The notes under the pieces: generated by a model
The model's input: only the letters and a program-made list of their open reading frames with translations
What the model was told of the DNA's origin: nothing
The model's database searches: none
Program-made: the position numbers and the translations under genes
From: Mycobacterium sp. DL592
GTDB lineage: Bacteria; Actinomycetota; Actinomycetes; Mycobacteriales; Mycobacteriaceae
Assembly: GCF_011694515.1 (NCBI RefSeq)
Contig: NZ_CP050192.1
Coordinates: forward strand, 3,544,172 to 3,608,171
Direction of reading: 5' to 3'
DNA length: 64,000 nt
Part shown: positions 63,222-64,000 of the stretch, in pieces
How the letters are laid out: each line of letters begins with the position of its first letter
Position numbering within the stretch: the first letter of the stretch is position 1

Positions 63222-64000
63222 GTGCGTGACGCGGTCGTGTCGACTTCTCCGGATCTGGGAGTGATGTCCCGCCTGCGACTTCCCCAGTGGAGCATCGCGG
63301 CGCGCTCGGCATTCATTGCCGGCGCAGTCGTACTTGTTGCGCTCGCCGTCAGCGGGGCGGCGTTGACCGCCATTTTCTACCGCCTGTCGATCGCGGGCGT
63401 GGATGCGGCCGCCGCCGACAGGGTCCGCGATGTCTCTGCCGGTTTGATCGAAGACACCCCGCCGGATCTTGACGACCCACTGCTTGCCACTGACCAACGC
63501 ATCGACGCAGTGCAAGTGATCAGCCCAGAAGGGACCGTACTTCGCCGATCCGACAGCGCACCGGACACACCGTTGGTGCCACTGAGCACGGTGAGCGGAC
63601 GACTGGTTACAGGCATGTCGCCGAAGTCCGGTGCTGACAGCGACATGCGGGTCAGCGCGCAATCGATCAGCACGCCAAAGGGTTCCTTCATCGTCATCGT
63701 CGCAGGCGGTGACGAGGCCGTGGAGTCCGCGGTGCGTACCGCCGTGATTCTGCTGCTATCCGCTGCCCCGGTGGTCGTCGGCGTCGCCGCTATGGCCACC
63801 TATCGCCTTGTCCGACGATCCCTGGGTTCGGTAGACGCCATGCGCGCACGCGTCGCTGCAATCAGCAGCTCAGATCTGTCCGAACGTGTCCCGGTGCCTG
63901 CCGGCCGCGACGAGATCTCAGCGCTGGCCGCAACGATGAACGACATGCTGGATCGCATCGAGGCCGGACATGTTGCGCAGCGCCAGTTCGTCGGCGACGC
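63222..64000 (+). CDS. sensor histidine kinase, N-terminal part, runs off the window
   Basis: The frame is open from GTG 63222 to the edge (259 codons) with no stop. It has a first transmembrane helix (about 26-50), an extracytoplasmic sensor domain (about 52-165: DRIDAVQVISPEGTVLR-like PAS/Cache fold), a second helix (about 170-192), a HAMP domain (about 193-245: RARVAAISSSDLSERVPVPA, then DEISALAATMNDMLDRI) and the beginning of the HisKA helix (HVAQRQFVGDA, just before the expected phospho-His). ATG 63264 with GGGAG is an alternative start. The catalytic half lies outside, so partner regulator and signal are unknown. Confidence 0.88.
   Translation, partial: MRDAVVSTSPDLGVMSRLRLPQWSIAARSAFIAGAVVLVALAVSGAALTAIFYRLSIAGVDAAAADRVRDVSAGLIEDTPPDLDDPLLATDQRIDAVQVISPEGTVLRRSDSAPDTPLVPLSTVSGRLVTGMSPKSGADSDMRVSAQSISTPKGSFIVIVAGGDEAVESAVRTAVILLLSAAPVVVGVAAMATYRLVRRSLGSVDAMRARVAAISSSDLSERVPVPAGRDEISALAATMNDMLDRIEAGHVAQRQFVGD

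Overview
The window looks like chromosomal DNA of a high-GC actinobacterium, most likely a fast-growing Mycobacterium/Mycolicibacterium. The evidence is a complete mce operon (two YrbE permeases, six Mce proteins, Mce-associated proteins), two Gly-rich PGRS proteins, F420-type enzymes, two cutinases, a DevS-like kinase, a DUF3297 gene and one tRNA-Ala(GGC). There is no integrase, insertion sequence, CRISPR array or phage module.

Layout. 1-0.9 kb: a TetR regulator with an inverted-repeat operator touching its start codon. 7.1-1.0 kb (minus strand): a tight operon of STAS protein, amino-acid antiporter, arginine deiminase, second STAS protein, a SigH-type sigma factor broken by a one-base deletion, and a DevS-like GAF histidine kinase whose frame is continuous with the sigma factor's region 4. 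7.4-9.0 kb: two ANTAR-domain proteins. 9.0-11.4 kb: cation efflux protein, small helical protein, deazaflavin-type nitroreductase, DUF202 protein. 11.6-13.1 kb: secreted PGRS protein without a PE domain. 13.4-23.1 kb: the mce lipid-import operon, translationally coupled almost throughout. 23.6-25.5 kb: a secreted PGRS protein ending in a TNT (NAD-glycohydrolase toxin) domain, overlapping a candidate immunity gene. 26.2-29.8 kb: DUF3297, gene remnants, terminator, tRNA-Ala, MFS exporter, secreted proteins. 29.8-33.3 kb: phosphoglucomutase, then a crcB-crcB-DUF190x2 fluoride-type operon. 33.3-43.2 kb: mostly secreted or envelope housekeeping genes (cupin, F420-type LLM enzyme, septum-formation-like lipoprotein, esterases, DUF4185, RNase T2, B12-binding radical SAM enzyme).

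43.5-52.5 kb is a sulfatase island: three sulfatases, a HAD hydrolase and a formylglycine-generating enzyme, followed by a convergent SBF-type symporter. This is self-sufficient for making and maturing sulfatases. 52.7-57.5 kb holds two cutinases flanking a P450 and a beta-lactamase-fold serine hydrolase. 57.6-60.9 kb holds a TetR regulator divergent from a degenerate ABC ATPase and a YhgE/Pip membrane protein. The window ends with a FetB-like permease, a COG4705 membrane protein and the N-terminal half of a HAMP sensor kinase running off the edge.

Most notable: (1) the sigma-factor/DevS-kinase frame fusion at the end of an arginine-deiminase operon with duplicated STAS genes; (2) the PGRS-TNT toxin with its overlapping candidate immunity gene; (3) the sulfatase island with its own maturase and one CTAGR-type active site; (4) the crcB pair with a tandem-duplicated DUF190 protein.
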